This document shows, one piece after another, positions 11,338-21,152 of a stretch of DNA of 64,000 nt. A model generated the notes under the pieces. That model searched no databases and was not told the DNA's origin. It saw nothing but the letters and a program-made list of their open reading frames with translations. Origin of the DNA: Pyropia yezoensis (Eukaryota; Rhodophyta; Bangiophyceae; Bangiales; Bangiaceae); contig CM020619.1 in NCBI GenBank assembly GCA_009829735.1, forward strand, positions 20,031,816-20,095,815. Reading direction: 5' to 3'. A program made the translations under genes and the position numbers. Each line of letters starts with the position of its first letter. Position 1 is the stretch's first letter.

Positions 11338-11806
11338 TGTGGCAAAAGCCGCTCGTGCACGCAGCATCCAAGTTGGGAGTGGTGCACAAGGGCTTCCTCC
11401 CGTGTCGGGGGAACTGGAAGAAGTGCAAGTCGCACACACGCAATCTCTGTTGTGGGGCAATCCTTCCACTAACAAACAAGAAGATGGTGTGTGGGCCAAC
11501 AGTTTCTCGATTGGGACGGGGAAGCGAGGCCAAGCCCCGCTGTCCCTTCCCTTTTCCCCCCAGTGTCCTCTCAGAATCTCGCCACTCAGAATATCCCTCC
11601 CGAGCACCTGCCCACCGGGCCACACGAAAATTCAAGACCATAAAGTGCAGAAAACCCTCAAATCCATGTTGGATTTACTATCAAGCAAAGCATCCCTAAC
11701 TTAGGGAAATTCGGGATCAAATGCGAAGGGAGGAATGGGTCAGACCAGTTGTCCCCCGTCCCAGTATGGCGCGCTTTCCCCCCTGCGTGGGGCCAGTTCT
11801 GCCACG
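11338..11806. repeat. Solo LTR of the Z-type gypsy family
   Basis: This 469-bp sequence has the same length and overall sequence as the LTR of element Z (51642-52110). It starts TGTGGCA and ends TGCCACG, where the family has TGCCACA. It is flanked by CACTG on both sides (11333-11337 and 11807-11811), a 5-bp target duplication, with no internal element sequence next to it. This is the usual product of LTR-LTR recombination. It is more diverged than the two Z LTRs are from each other. Orientation cannot be assigned without internal sequence; read on the plus strand it matches the plus-strand reading of 51642-52110. Confidence 0.88.
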
Positions 11807-11876
11807 CACTGTACTCGAGGAAAAAAGAAACCTGGCGGCTCCCGTGATGCAATGTGTCATGAGAAGTTGGGTCTCC

Positions 11877-12637
11877 TCATGTGACTAGCTCTATGGAATT
11901 GGCCTCTGGCTCCACGTCCTTAGAGCTGGAGATCCCAGCCGCCACGTACGACACGGCCGACGAGGCTGCCAGCGTTGGCACGCGCTCAAACGTCTGCTCG
12001 ACGCGGGCGTCGGGCCCAAACAACGGGTTCCACCCGTCCAGCCCGTGGACCACCAAATAGACGGCTCCAATTCCCGCGTCGGCGCGCATGGCCCCGTCCT
12101 GTCCGTGCCCAATAACGGTGCCCACAAAGCTGGCCGTGTTGCCCGGCGCAAGCACGTAGGTGGCCAGCGCGGCGCCCGTCACGCCGTCGAGCGCTTACCC
12201 ACTTCCCGACTCGTTGGCTGACCCGCCCGCCGCCCACACCCAACCCCCGAGTCGGCGATCATGGCCCCGTACTGTCCGTGCCCACTGACAGTGCCCACCA
12301 AGCTGGCCGTGTTGCCCGGCGCAAACACGTAGGTGGCCAGCGTGGCGCCCGTCACGGCGTCGAGCGCTTACCCCATGCCCGACACGTTCGCTGACCAGCC
12401 TGCAGGCCACACCACGTGCACCAGGGGCGTGTAGTCAATGCCGTACAGTTGGTGGCCAAACACCCCCACGGACGTGGGCAGCTGCACGGCGGGGCCGCCA
12501 GAGTAGTTGCCGACCCGCAGGGCCCCGTCGGCTGGGTCGGAAATGAAGTACATCTCACCGTAGCTGTACGCTGTGGCAAAGCCGCCGGGCGTCAGGCCGG
12601 CAGGAAGGTGTGAACATTTTTGTGTGAGCCATTGCAC
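11877..12637 (-). pseudogene. Broken host-like protein fragment with tandem duplication
   Basis: Read on the minus strand, the first part (12607-12371) encodes GFATAYSYGEMYFISDP, a Gly/Tyr/Val-rich stretch, then HQLYGIDYTPLVHVVW. A second unit encodes a DAVTGATLATYVFAPGNTAS-like segment that occurs twice, because 173 bp are tandemly duplicated (about 12073-12200 and 12246-12374). Each duplicate begins just after a TAA (12195-12197 and 12368-12370) where CAA is likely ancestral. Since 173 is not a multiple of three, the copies are in different frames. The repeated short beta-like motifs (DAxTG, GHGQxGAM) resemble a beta-propeller repeat protein, but no family can be assigned. It ends at TGA/TAG near 11877. 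Intron boundaries are not excluded. Confidence 0.45.
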
Positions 12638-12925
12638 CTTGGTGTGTGTTGAGCGCTGGACCCTGCTTCACGGCTGGTTGGCACATGTATTCGAATCTCA
12701 CATGGTAGTTTTTCTGGGACGTGGGTTCGATTCCTGCGGTGTGTTTGTGTTGTGGTGCAGTATTGTGAGGCGACCTCCTGAAAGGCGTGAATGAGAATAC
12801 GAATGTACATGTATGTAAGTAATTCTGTGTGACTCATGGCACCTTGGTGTGTGCGTCGTGGCATGAGCGGTAGACGTGGCTTTTCGATTGGTTGCCACAT
12901 ATTTGGGAATCTCACTGGAGGTCTG
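12619..12925 (+). repeat. Diverged duplicated tRNA-like (SINE-like) sequence
   Basis: Two units begin with nearly the same 25 bases (TGTGA..CAT.GCACCTTGGTGTGTG at 12619 and about 12825). Both then run through similar text ending in GGTTG.CACAT and GAATCTCAC. One unit contains TGGCATGAGCGGTAGA near 12858, close to a pol III box A. The other contains GGGTTCGATTCCTGC near 12722, close to box B with a possible T-arm. No complete tRNA cloverleaf can be built, so a tRNA-derived SINE or tRNA relic is the likely nature. Confidence 0.35.
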
Positions 12926-12929
12926 CCCA

Positions 12930-13371
12930 AAAGGGGAGTTCCGCGGGAGCCTCTGCTTTAAGACTGACGAGGGAGGTGTAGGGACCTTACGGGCCCTCCA
13001 AGTGGGGGGACCTCGTAGAGATCGCGTTGTACCCCTGTGCCCACCTTCCTAGTGAGGAGGACGGGGCCGATTTGGCCCTCGGGATTTTACTGGCTTGCGA
13101 TTCGTCCCCTCCTATGGAGATGAGATCCGGTCGCCATTGGTTCTGGGGCCCAGAATGGGATTCCCAGTGTATGGGAATTTCCCCTGACCGGAATTGGCCA
13201 TTGGTCAATTATCCGGGATGGGATGCATTTGGGGTTTGGATTGTGATTGTGTATTTTGCGTGATTGTGAGATTGAGGAGATCTTGAGTGTTGGCCATGAT
13301 GTCAGGCGGGGCTCCTCTTCCTCGTATCAAACCATCTCTGTGAGGACCAGACGGTGATTTTTTAGACAGGG
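12930..13371. other. Upstream sequence of gypsy element G1, no clear reading frame
   Basis: The stretch probably contains a decayed gag-protease remnant, because pol homology starts directly downstream. No zinc knuckle, DTG/DSG motif, LTR or primer site was found. Confidence 0.35.
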
Positions 13372-14997
13372 ATGGTTGTCCCGATTCTCCAAGATGTGGA
13401 GGACGTGGAAACGGGTCCGATTAAGGGGAACCCTGTGTGCGCTTGTCCTCAAGTCAAGACCGCGAAACTCACCTTGTGTCACAACTTGAGGCTGAAGCCT
13501 GGAGTGATCTCCTACGTGAAGGTGCGAGGGGAATTCCATGGCCACGGGATTCCTTCCGGGCAGCCCCGTATCGCCTCCAAGGATGGTGCTCACGTGGCGA
13601 ACGGCTCCGCGGATTTCATCCGGGACGCCCCGTACGCCGTGCAGATGATGAATCCTACGCCGAAGTTGGTCCACCTCCCCGTTGGGGCGGTGGTGGCTTC
13701 AATCCCATCCTGTCAAGGACCTATACTGATGGTCTCTCAAGAAGTGATGCAGAAGCTGAGCGAAGACTCTGCGATGAAGGAGGAGGGCGCCCATTCTGAG
13801 GAAGACCTAGGAGAGGTCCCTGAAACCCTACGTGGCCAGCTTTTGGAGCTGGTGGTGAAATACAAATCACTACGGGATGGTACTCGTGGGCTCATTCAGA
13901 ACACCGTGAACCGTATCCGCTTAAAACCCGAGGCAACCCCGGTAAGGCAACATCTCTACATGGCGGGGCACAAGCATCACCAGTTGGAAGGGGAACGGCT
14001 GGAACGAATGCGAAGACTGGAAGTTATTGAACTCGCCGAGGGCGAGTGGGCTAGTCCCGTGGTAATCGTCCCGAAGTCGGACGGTACGCCCCGGTTTTGT
14101 ATTGACTACCGGCGGCTTAACCTCATCACGGTGAAGGACGCGTATTCCATCCCAAGGATGGATGAATGTTTGGACTCCCTAGGCGAGGCCAGGGTGTTTA
14201 GCACCCTATATTGTAACGAAGGATATTGGCAAATTCCTATTGCGCCAGAGGATAAGCACCTGACAGCATATACGTGCCAAAAGGGCATATGGCAATGTAG
14301 ACGGCTACCCTTTGGGCTCTGCAACGCTCCAGCGACGTTCCAAAGAGCTATGTTTATTGTCCTGGCTGGTGTGATGTGGCAGACCTGCCTCGTATATTTA
14401 GACGATGTTATCGACCTCTCTCGTTCTGACGACGAACACCTGCACCAGTTGGAACACATTTTGAATCTCCTCAAGGAGAACGGCGTGTCTCTGAAGGCGT
14501 CCAAGTGCCACCTCTTTCAGAGGGAGGTCGAATATTTGGGACATGTCATCCGCCCAGGGCGGGTGGCCGTGAGTAAAAAGAATACCAAAGCCCTGAAGGG
14601 GATGCATTATTCACAGACGCAGCTGAAGAGCTTCTTTGGCATGTGTGGGGTATACCGAAGGTTTTTCCCGAATTTCGCACGTATGGCTCGACCGCTGAAC
14701 GTGCTGACTAGTATGCACCTAGCTAAGGAACCACCTCATCCTACGGAGGAGACTCAAGCTGCGTTCAAGGAGCTTCGCGACTGCCTCTTAAAGCGTCCTA
14801 TTTTGCCATCCCTCGGAAAGGAGCCCATTATATTGTGGAGGTGGACGCCAGCTATGACCAACTGGGTTGCGCCCTGCTGCAACAACCGGAGGACGGGGAT
14901 TTTCTCCCCGCCGGGTAGTTTAGTCGGGGTCTATCCCCGGCCGAACGGAACTATAGTGCCACAGAAATTGAGGCACTCGGAGTGGTATGGTCAGTGA
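13372..14997 (+). pseudogene. G1 reverse transcriptase
   Basis: The 541-codon frame covers the linker after protease and the reverse transcriptase core (ASPVVIVPKSDGTPRFCIDY, RLPFGLCNAPATFQRAM). The YLDD catalytic pair is intact at 14395-14406. The first catalytic Asp is replaced by Tyr: STLYCNEGYWQ at 14200-14232 where TLDCN-GYWQ is expected (codon TAT at 14209-14211). The connection domain follows (KSFFGMCGVYRRFFPNFA). RNase H homology shifts frame at about 14870 and the frame ends at 14997. Confidence 0.85.
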
Positions 14998-16775
14998 CCT
15001 TCCTGCGGTACTTCTTGGAACGATCCGAATTCATGGTGCGCTGTTCCAATGCGGCGCTCACTTCTGTGATCACAAGCGATAGTCCTAATCGACGTCTTAC
15101 GGGCTCGAGGCCCCGCTTGGCGTAATTCTCGAACCAAATTGAGCACAAACCGGCGAAGGATCACAAAGTGGCTGATGCCCTGTTTCGCCTTCCTACGGAC
15201 GGCTTGGATAGGACACTTTTGGATGACTATATCCTTGTATTGGCGGTGACCCGGTCAGGAAAAGCCCTCACGGACCGAAACCCCAAGGGCCTTGGGATGA
15301 TTACGCTTCGAGAGCTCATTGAGGCCCAAGCCTCTGATGAGTTCTGCCAGTAACGCCGGGCGAAGGGGCCTCTCATGCCTTCAAAGGGCGCCCGTTGTCA
15401 GCGGAACGCCTTTTTCTTTGAAGACGACGATGATGATCTGTGTCGCGACTCCCTCCTCCGGGGGAACAGCTAATGGGTCATCCTGGAATCGCTGCGGAAG
15501 CGTGTTCTGGAAATGTATCAAGATGCGCCTGCGGCGGGTCATCCGGGTTCCCGGAAGATGTACTGGACGATGCGCCAGTGTTGTTTATTGGCCCGCCCTT
15601 ATGGCGGATGTATACGGGTACGTCTATAACTGCCCAGGATTCACCAAGAACCGCATATCGGACAGGAGGCAGAAGTCTCTCATGACACTGTTCCCCGCCC
15701 ATGAGCCATTCCAATCGGTGGCCATGGATCTGCTGGGTCCGCTTCAAAAGACGAAGAATGGTCATACCATGCTCCTTGTGATGTGCGAACGGTTCACCAA
15801 ATTGGTGAGGGCGGTCCCACAATCGGACCTGACTGCCCTTGAGGTAGCCTCTACTTTTATAGATTATTGGGTGGCTGCTTATGGCATCCCGGATTCCACT
15901 CTGACAGAGAACGGACCTCAATTCGCGGCCATGTACTTCCAAAGGGTCATTGGGCTCCTTCGGATCTCCACAAACTATATGACCCCGTATCACCCGCTGA
16001 CCAACGGTCAAGTGAAACGACATAATAGAATAATCATGCGGCAGCGACGGACGTATTTGTCCGAGCACCCGCTGGAGTAGGATCTCTATGTGTCCCTCCT
16101 GACAACCGCATATAATATGCAGGTACATTCGAGCACTGGGGAAGCCCCAATGACTTTTGTGAGCCCTCGGAGCTTGCAGGCCTCGAATATTGAGCGTTTT
16201 ACTAAGGTACGCTCTGTGGACACGGCGGAGCCTGACGTCGATACGGCGGCGGTTCAGCATGTGAATGAAATGCGCAACCTGGTCCGCCGGATTAGGAAGA
16301 TTTTGGATAAGGCCAAAGAGGCCTACATACGTATTTATGACGCGGGTATTCAACAAGACAAAGATACTATGTCTCAAAACGATCGGGTTTATGTGAAATC
16401 CTGTTCTAAGGGGCGGACGAAAATGTCGTCTCTGACGAAGGGACCGTATATGGTGCTACGCACAGACGGGCAACAGTTTCTCATTGAAACACCTACGGGG
16501 GAGCAAACCCGAAGTAAAGATAATCTCACACGTGCTCCCCCGCTTAAGACTGGGGATCCAGTATGAAAGCCGGGCCGCGAAGCCCCGGACGCGTTCAACG
16601 AATGCCCCGAGGAATCCCCGGGGAAAGACGTGGTCGAACACATCGGTGGCCAACAGTGGGTGGAGGACGAAGAATGGAAGCCCGACTTGATTTTTCGGGT
16701 GCGTTGGTTTGCCCACGGACCCGAAGGGGATACTTGGCACCCCAAGAAGGGTGTGCCACGAGTGCTTTGCTGAAG
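14998..16775 (+). pseudogene. G1 RNase H remnant, integrase and chromodomain
   Basis: RNase H pieces appear in shifting frames (about 14930-15353). The zinc-binding part of integrase is split by a frameshift near 15590. The catalytic core at 15700-16077 keeps the first Asp (AMDLLGPL). The second acidic residue is Glu instead of Asp (LTENG, codon 15907-15909) and the third is Lys instead of Glu (GQVKRHN, codon 16015-16017). TAG at 16078-16080 interrupts the frame, which continues in another frame at 16090-16566. A chromodomain-like tail (IFRVRWFAHGPEGDTWHP) lies at about 16690-16743, ending with TGA at about 16771-16773. Confidence 0.8.
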
Positions 16776-17694
16776 TATGCCCGAAAGCTCAAGCTCCCAA
16801 TCAAAAGACGGGACCGAAGGTCCCGACTACGCCCTCGAGAGGGGACGGAGGAAGAAGAATAGCAACCAACTCCCAAAGGGAGTGGCTTCAGAATTGAATG
16901 AGTACTTGTGGCGCCCGGGCCACGCAAGATGGAGCTGTGCGCAGTACAGTGTGTTTGGCTTTCGCCTTATATCGGCGAGGTCACGGGATCGAAGATTGGG
17001 CCACCGGCACGGACGAGAGTACCCGATACTTGGGCGCAGAGATGAAGTGTGACCGTCGGTCACCCTTGTGGAGGTCCCTTGGCCACCTTGGGATGTCCTT
17101 GTGGGAGCCTTCGACCCCAATCTTTGCCTTGAATTGAGCCACGCACTTGCCTTGAGCCTTATACTGGAACTGGTCGCCACCCTTTAATTGGTTGACGTCT
17201 TGTCTGGAAGTCACCCTTCAGGTGACGGGTAGTCGCGCCGAAGCGGCAGGGAAGAAGGAAGCGGGCCAGGCCCCTCCGAGTACGCCAACGGTGGAGGCGG
17301 TACCTCGGAGGGCGAAGCCGGACCGGCATAACCCCGGCCACTCCCGGCGTCGTCCATCAGGACGTCGCCCAGAGCGGCGGGTGGCATCCGCGTGGCCAAA
17401 GGCCACGGGGGGAGGAAGGAGCCGACGGGGATGATTGTCCGCCGCCGTCACCGATGGCGGCGTTGTTGTCCGACTTCTCCGACGGGGTAGCCATGACTGG
17501 CCAGTTTTCGACGGAGACGAGGGGGGAAAGAGCCTGGATGCCACATCTACTCTTAGAGTGAGGCAAGGGGGGGCGCGCGCAGACCGCTGGCAGCGAGGAG
17601 GAGCCGAGGCGGGGAGGAGACGATGGCCGTCCTTGCGACGAGCACCCTTTGCCACCCCTCCCGAACCGATCCTCCACTGACGGGTGGGCAGGCG
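16776..17694. other. Between G1 and E2, nothing firmly recognised
   Basis: By position this would be the 3' region of G1, where related element Z carries a gene on the opposite strand. Minus-strand frames at 17218-17677 are Pro/Arg/Ser-rich and could be a remnant of such a gene, but no specific similarity was seen. No LTR or polypurine tract of G1 was found. Confidence 0.35.
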
Positions 17695-18049
17695 TGTAGC
17701 AATATGGATGACCGTATAGTGACCCTCATATCGAGGGACTACTTCTAACCCTTAACTTTCAACTGGGGAGTCCTTATCGGTCACGGTATCTATCAGTTAC
17801 GTATAACCAGAGGGATATGCATCTTGGGGTGGAGGGTAGTGTCTCCGAGGGTTTGTAACGAGGGAGCCGGCGGCGAATTCACCGCCGGCCATGGTAGAAC
17901 AACAAACCCCTCCCATTTGGGCTCTCATCTTGGTCCCGTGGCTTGCGCTCCAAGGACAGAAACCTTGGCCTCCCGGTGACGTTGGTGCCGATCCCTATTG
18001 GTGAGTGTCCCCTGAGAGTGGACGTGCAGCAGGTTCCTATTGTGCTACA
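17695..18049 (+). repeat. E2 5' LTR
   Basis: 355 bp, TGTAGCA to TGCTACA. It contains the conserved hairpin GCCGGCGG-CGAATTCA-CCGCCGGC at about 17868-17891 that recurs in all LTRs of this family in the window. Confidence 0.92.
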
Positions 18050-18050
18050 T

Positions 18051-18061
18051 TGGTGGAGCAG
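18051..18061 (+). promoter_or_regulatory. E2 primer-binding site
   Basis: TGGTGGAGCAG begins one base after the LTR, complementary to a tRNA 3' end CTGCTCCACCA. The same site follows the X and Y LTRs. The tRNA species cannot be named from these bases. Confidence 0.8.
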
Positions 18062-18274
18062 AAGGGGACGGGTTTCCGTCACCCTTGTGGTCCCGCCGGC
18101 TTTTGCCCTGGCACACGGATAGGGATCCGGTCCTTTTCTTATACTCGTGGTGTTGCGATCTGGTTGATTGTGTTGAGTGGTTACGTTTGACTGCGATCTA
18201 CTGTTACTCTCCCCCAACTCCCGCCTCGCTCGCTTATTCGTGGTGACTGTTACGTCAGTTGACTGATTGTGACT

Positions 18275-20458
18275 ATGTCTACCCAAGAGACGGGGAACGT
18301 ACAAGATGACGGATCGGCATCAACGCCGACCCCGGAGCTGAACCCGGGAACCGGGATCGGTTTCCCGATCGACAACATTGAGACGCCGATGCTCTCCGGT
18401 GCCGGATCGACGTTTGGTACGGCACGGGCGGCCGGGGGCGGCGGACCGCCTAAACCGTCCTCTGCCGACCTCACTCCGCCGCCATCTTCACCAGGGGACT
18501 CCTTGATGGCATTATTGGCGCGCATCGAGGCCCGTTTCACCGGAATCGACGCCCGTCAAGAGCGTACGGAGGACGCAATGGCTGTGCTGATGTCAACACG
18601 CCACACGACAGTACCCCGTCGTGTTCCTCCCACACCGGTGCGGTTCGAACCGGCCGGACTTCTTTCGGAGTCCACCAGGGTCGACCCCGGTGTTGCTACT
18701 CCTGGACAACCCCCGGACACGGCGGGTTATGGATCCGACTCGTCAGCCGAGTTGGAACGTAGCCATACGGAGCGCTACGCTCGGAGCACCCAGAGCGGGC
18801 TCCGCGGACATGCTCCGGCGGATACGTACGCCGGAACAGAGTCGGCGATTGGGGGAGGCGGTACCGTATCGCAGTACCCCTTTGACAACGGAAGCCCAGC
18901 AGCTCGGGTACCCGGGGCGCCGACGCCGGAAGTTCCAGCGTTACTGTTGCAAGCTATGACAGCGCAGGTTACTGCGACCTTACTGAAGCGGATGGAGTCC
19001 GTTGAGTTTACTCATCAACTGGCCAAGCGACTGGACATCCAGGACGCGGACACGGAGATTGTCAACGAAGTCTGCAGGTCGGTACTGACTCCTGAACGTT
19101 ATCGTTTGGAAGACCGATCCACTACCGTGTCGGAATCGATGCGTACTACTTCGCACCGAGCGATCCGCTCCATGCAGACCCTTACGTAGGGAGTTTCGAT
19201 GTTCGGGGGCCCGAACGGACGCCCGTTGGGAGTCATTGGCTTTCTGACTAGCTTCAAAGCAGCCGCAGACAAGGCACTCGTTAACGTGGAGGGGCTAGCT
19301 CTGGAGATCCTCCCGTTCTTTGTTGACGAACGGGTACGAGACATCCTCCGCCAGGCATCCCCGATGCCGGGAATGAGGGTGGCGGCCACCCCCATGGATT
19401 ACCGTGGTATTCTGAAGGAGCTGCTGAGCAGCTACCTCAGTGAGGACAAGTGCGAAGACCACTATCGGGCCCTTCGCACCGCCACCGCCCAGTCCTGGGA
19501 CGATGAGGAGATGTTCGGACGCCGGATCCAAGACCTCGACTACGAGCTGGAAAAGCTCTTCGGCGAAGGGGAGCTACGGGCCATCCTGTTCGCAGGAGTA
19601 CCCAACTACTTGCGGATATCCGCACGGGGAGCCAATACGGCTCGGACGAGCTTCAGTCAACTAATGCACACGTGCAAGTCCCTGGGGGACGCCTATCGGG
19701 TGCTACACCCGAAGTGTGGCTTGGCCACGAGGCTCAAGGGTGGGGGGAACAAGCCCAATCTTACACAGGTACCCAGCCAGGAGAAGGTGGAACGGAAGGC
19801 CGCACCAGTACTGATGGCGACCGAGTACGCCCCCACGGGTGAGAATGAACCTCTAGTCCACCAACAGAGCCACCTGTTGCTACAGGAGACGCCGTTGGTT
19901 GATGAGCAAGGTACAGTAGCGTACATTGCCCCGGCTGGGACCCAGCTTCAGATCAACGAGGGTGCGTGCCGTCGTGGCCCGTATGTACGTACGACTGGGT
20001 GTGCCCCGGTTACGGATAACCCCCACCAACCCCTGCCGTCATGGGGGTGCGTACGGAGGCACCTCCCTCCGCACATCGCGGGTAGGACCAACCGGTTGGG
20101 GGAGTCCATGCTCCGTTTGGCACCGGGACCCAAGGCCTACCAAGGGGCAGGCAACCGGGCGCCCGAGGCAGGCAACCGGATTTATGGAGCCAACCCGACG
20201 AAGACGCTCGGGACGGCCGGCACTTCCGGATGTATGTTGTGCGGAGACCCCCAACACTGGGTGTCCTCATGCCCGCTCATCCCGGAGGAGTGTCGTCGGG
20301 CAGCGGCGTAACGAAAGGCGTCCATTGGGAGGTATCCCGCCAGAGCACCGGCACCTGGTAGGCAGCAAGCTCCAGGAGGAGTACTGGCAGTGGAGGAAGC
20401 ACCTCTTCTCGCGGATATCCCGGCGGGGAGCATCCGGCCGAGTGTGGGAAACGAGTAA
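18275..20458 (+). pseudogene. E2 gag (two nonsense codons)
   Basis: The likely start is the ATG at 18275 (MSTQETGNVQDDGSAST), shared with X and Y. A disordered Pro/Gly/Ser N-terminal third is followed by a capsid-like helical part (about 19200-19720). A CCHC zinc knuckle (CMLCGDPQHWVSSC) at 20231-20272 would bind the element RNA. TAG at 19187-19189 and TAA at 20309-20311 interrupt the frame; Y has AAG and CAA at these places. The homologous frame continues to the stop at 20456-20458, giving about 727 codons when the two stops are read through. Protease follows in a different frame. Confidence 0.85.
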
Positions 20459-20514
20459 GAGGAAGGACGACGCGGGGTCGCTGGGGCAACCCTAGCAAGC
20501 CACCCCGGACTGCC

Positions 20515-21129
20515 GTGGGGAAAGCCCCACAGAGAGCGCGGTTGAGCCGACGCCGCATCAATCCGCGGGTACTTCTTCCGGCCCCGACGACACGGCGTCA
20601 GGGGATTGATGACCACCCTCCAAGGAAGGGAGGCGAGGACGGGAAGCCCCGTCACGTTGAACCAGACAAGGGCCCTGTCCAGGATGCCTGCGCTACACCG
20701 GATATTGGTGTAGGCCACGTACTGTTCACCTTGGAGAACTTCAAGGTATCAGCCACACTGGGGGTCGACCCCCAGTCGACACGATCGTATTACCCGGTAC
20801 TGGATACAGGGGCTGGACCGAACCTGATCCGGAAGGATACCCTCCCGAACAAGTGGCTCTCGCGAGTCAGAGTTACTCGGGGACCCACGATCAAGGTTGC
20901 GAATAGTCGTCTCATTCGTACGACCGCAGCGATGTCGCTGCGGGTCATCACCGGGGATCTCACCACGGAAGTCGACATCCTGGTGTGTGAGACTCCATCT
21001 GTGCCCTGCATACTCGGGTGCACCTTCGTCAACGTTCACGTGGATGCAATCCGGCCGGGCCGGAGCACCGCTGAGCTACAAAAGCCGACGGGACGAAGAG
21101 AGGACAAACAGCTAGCGTCAGGGGCCTGA
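20515..21129 (+). CDS. E2 retropepsin-like protease
   Basis: The aspartic protease active-site motif VLDTGAGPNLI lies at about 20797-20829, with the catalytic Asp codon at 20803-20805. A second conserved stretch (PCILGCTFVNVH) near 21004-21039 corresponds to the C-terminal Gly-containing strand of retropepsins. It would cut the gag and pol polyproteins. The frame differs from gag, so expression would need a frameshift, and the true N-terminus is unknown. The same region is cut in two by the Y insertion in element X and is deleted in element Y. Confidence 0.75.
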   Translation: MGKAPQRARLSRRRINPRVLLPAPTTRRQGIDDHPPRKGGEDGKPRHVEPDKGPVQDACATPDIGVGHVLFTLENFKVSATLGVDPQSTRSYYPVLDTGAGPNLIRKDTLPNKWLSRVRVTRGPTIKVANSRLIRTTAAMSLRVITGDLTTEVDILVCETPSVPCILGCTFVNVHVDAIRPGRSTAELQKPTGRREDKQLASGA

Positions 21130-21152
21130 CGCTACAAGGGAGCCACGTTAAC

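Larger units (their letters stand above)
13372..16775 (+). mobile_element. Gypsy element G1, decayed pol with chromodomain
   Basis: Homology runs in order through reverse transcriptase, RNase H remnants, integrase and a C-terminal chromodomain-like segment, the layout of Ty3/gypsy chromoviruses. The integrase motif DYWVAAYGIPDSTL is shared with element Z and not with X, Y or E2, so G1 belongs to the Z lineage. No LTR pair could be found, and gag and protease are not recognisable, so the copy is 5'-truncated or too decayed. Stops, frameshifts and substituted catalytic residues show it is inactive. Confidence 0.85.

Noticed and set aside
12640-12740. A functional tRNA gene
   Set aside because: Box A-like and box B-like motifs are in different units; acceptor and anticodon stems cannot be paired.
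17685-17694. GGCAGGC next to the E2 5' LTR resembling GGCAGGCACGC beside the X 5' LTR as a shared target motif
   Set aside because: Only seven bases match and the spacing to the LTR differs; likely coincidence in GC-rich DNA.
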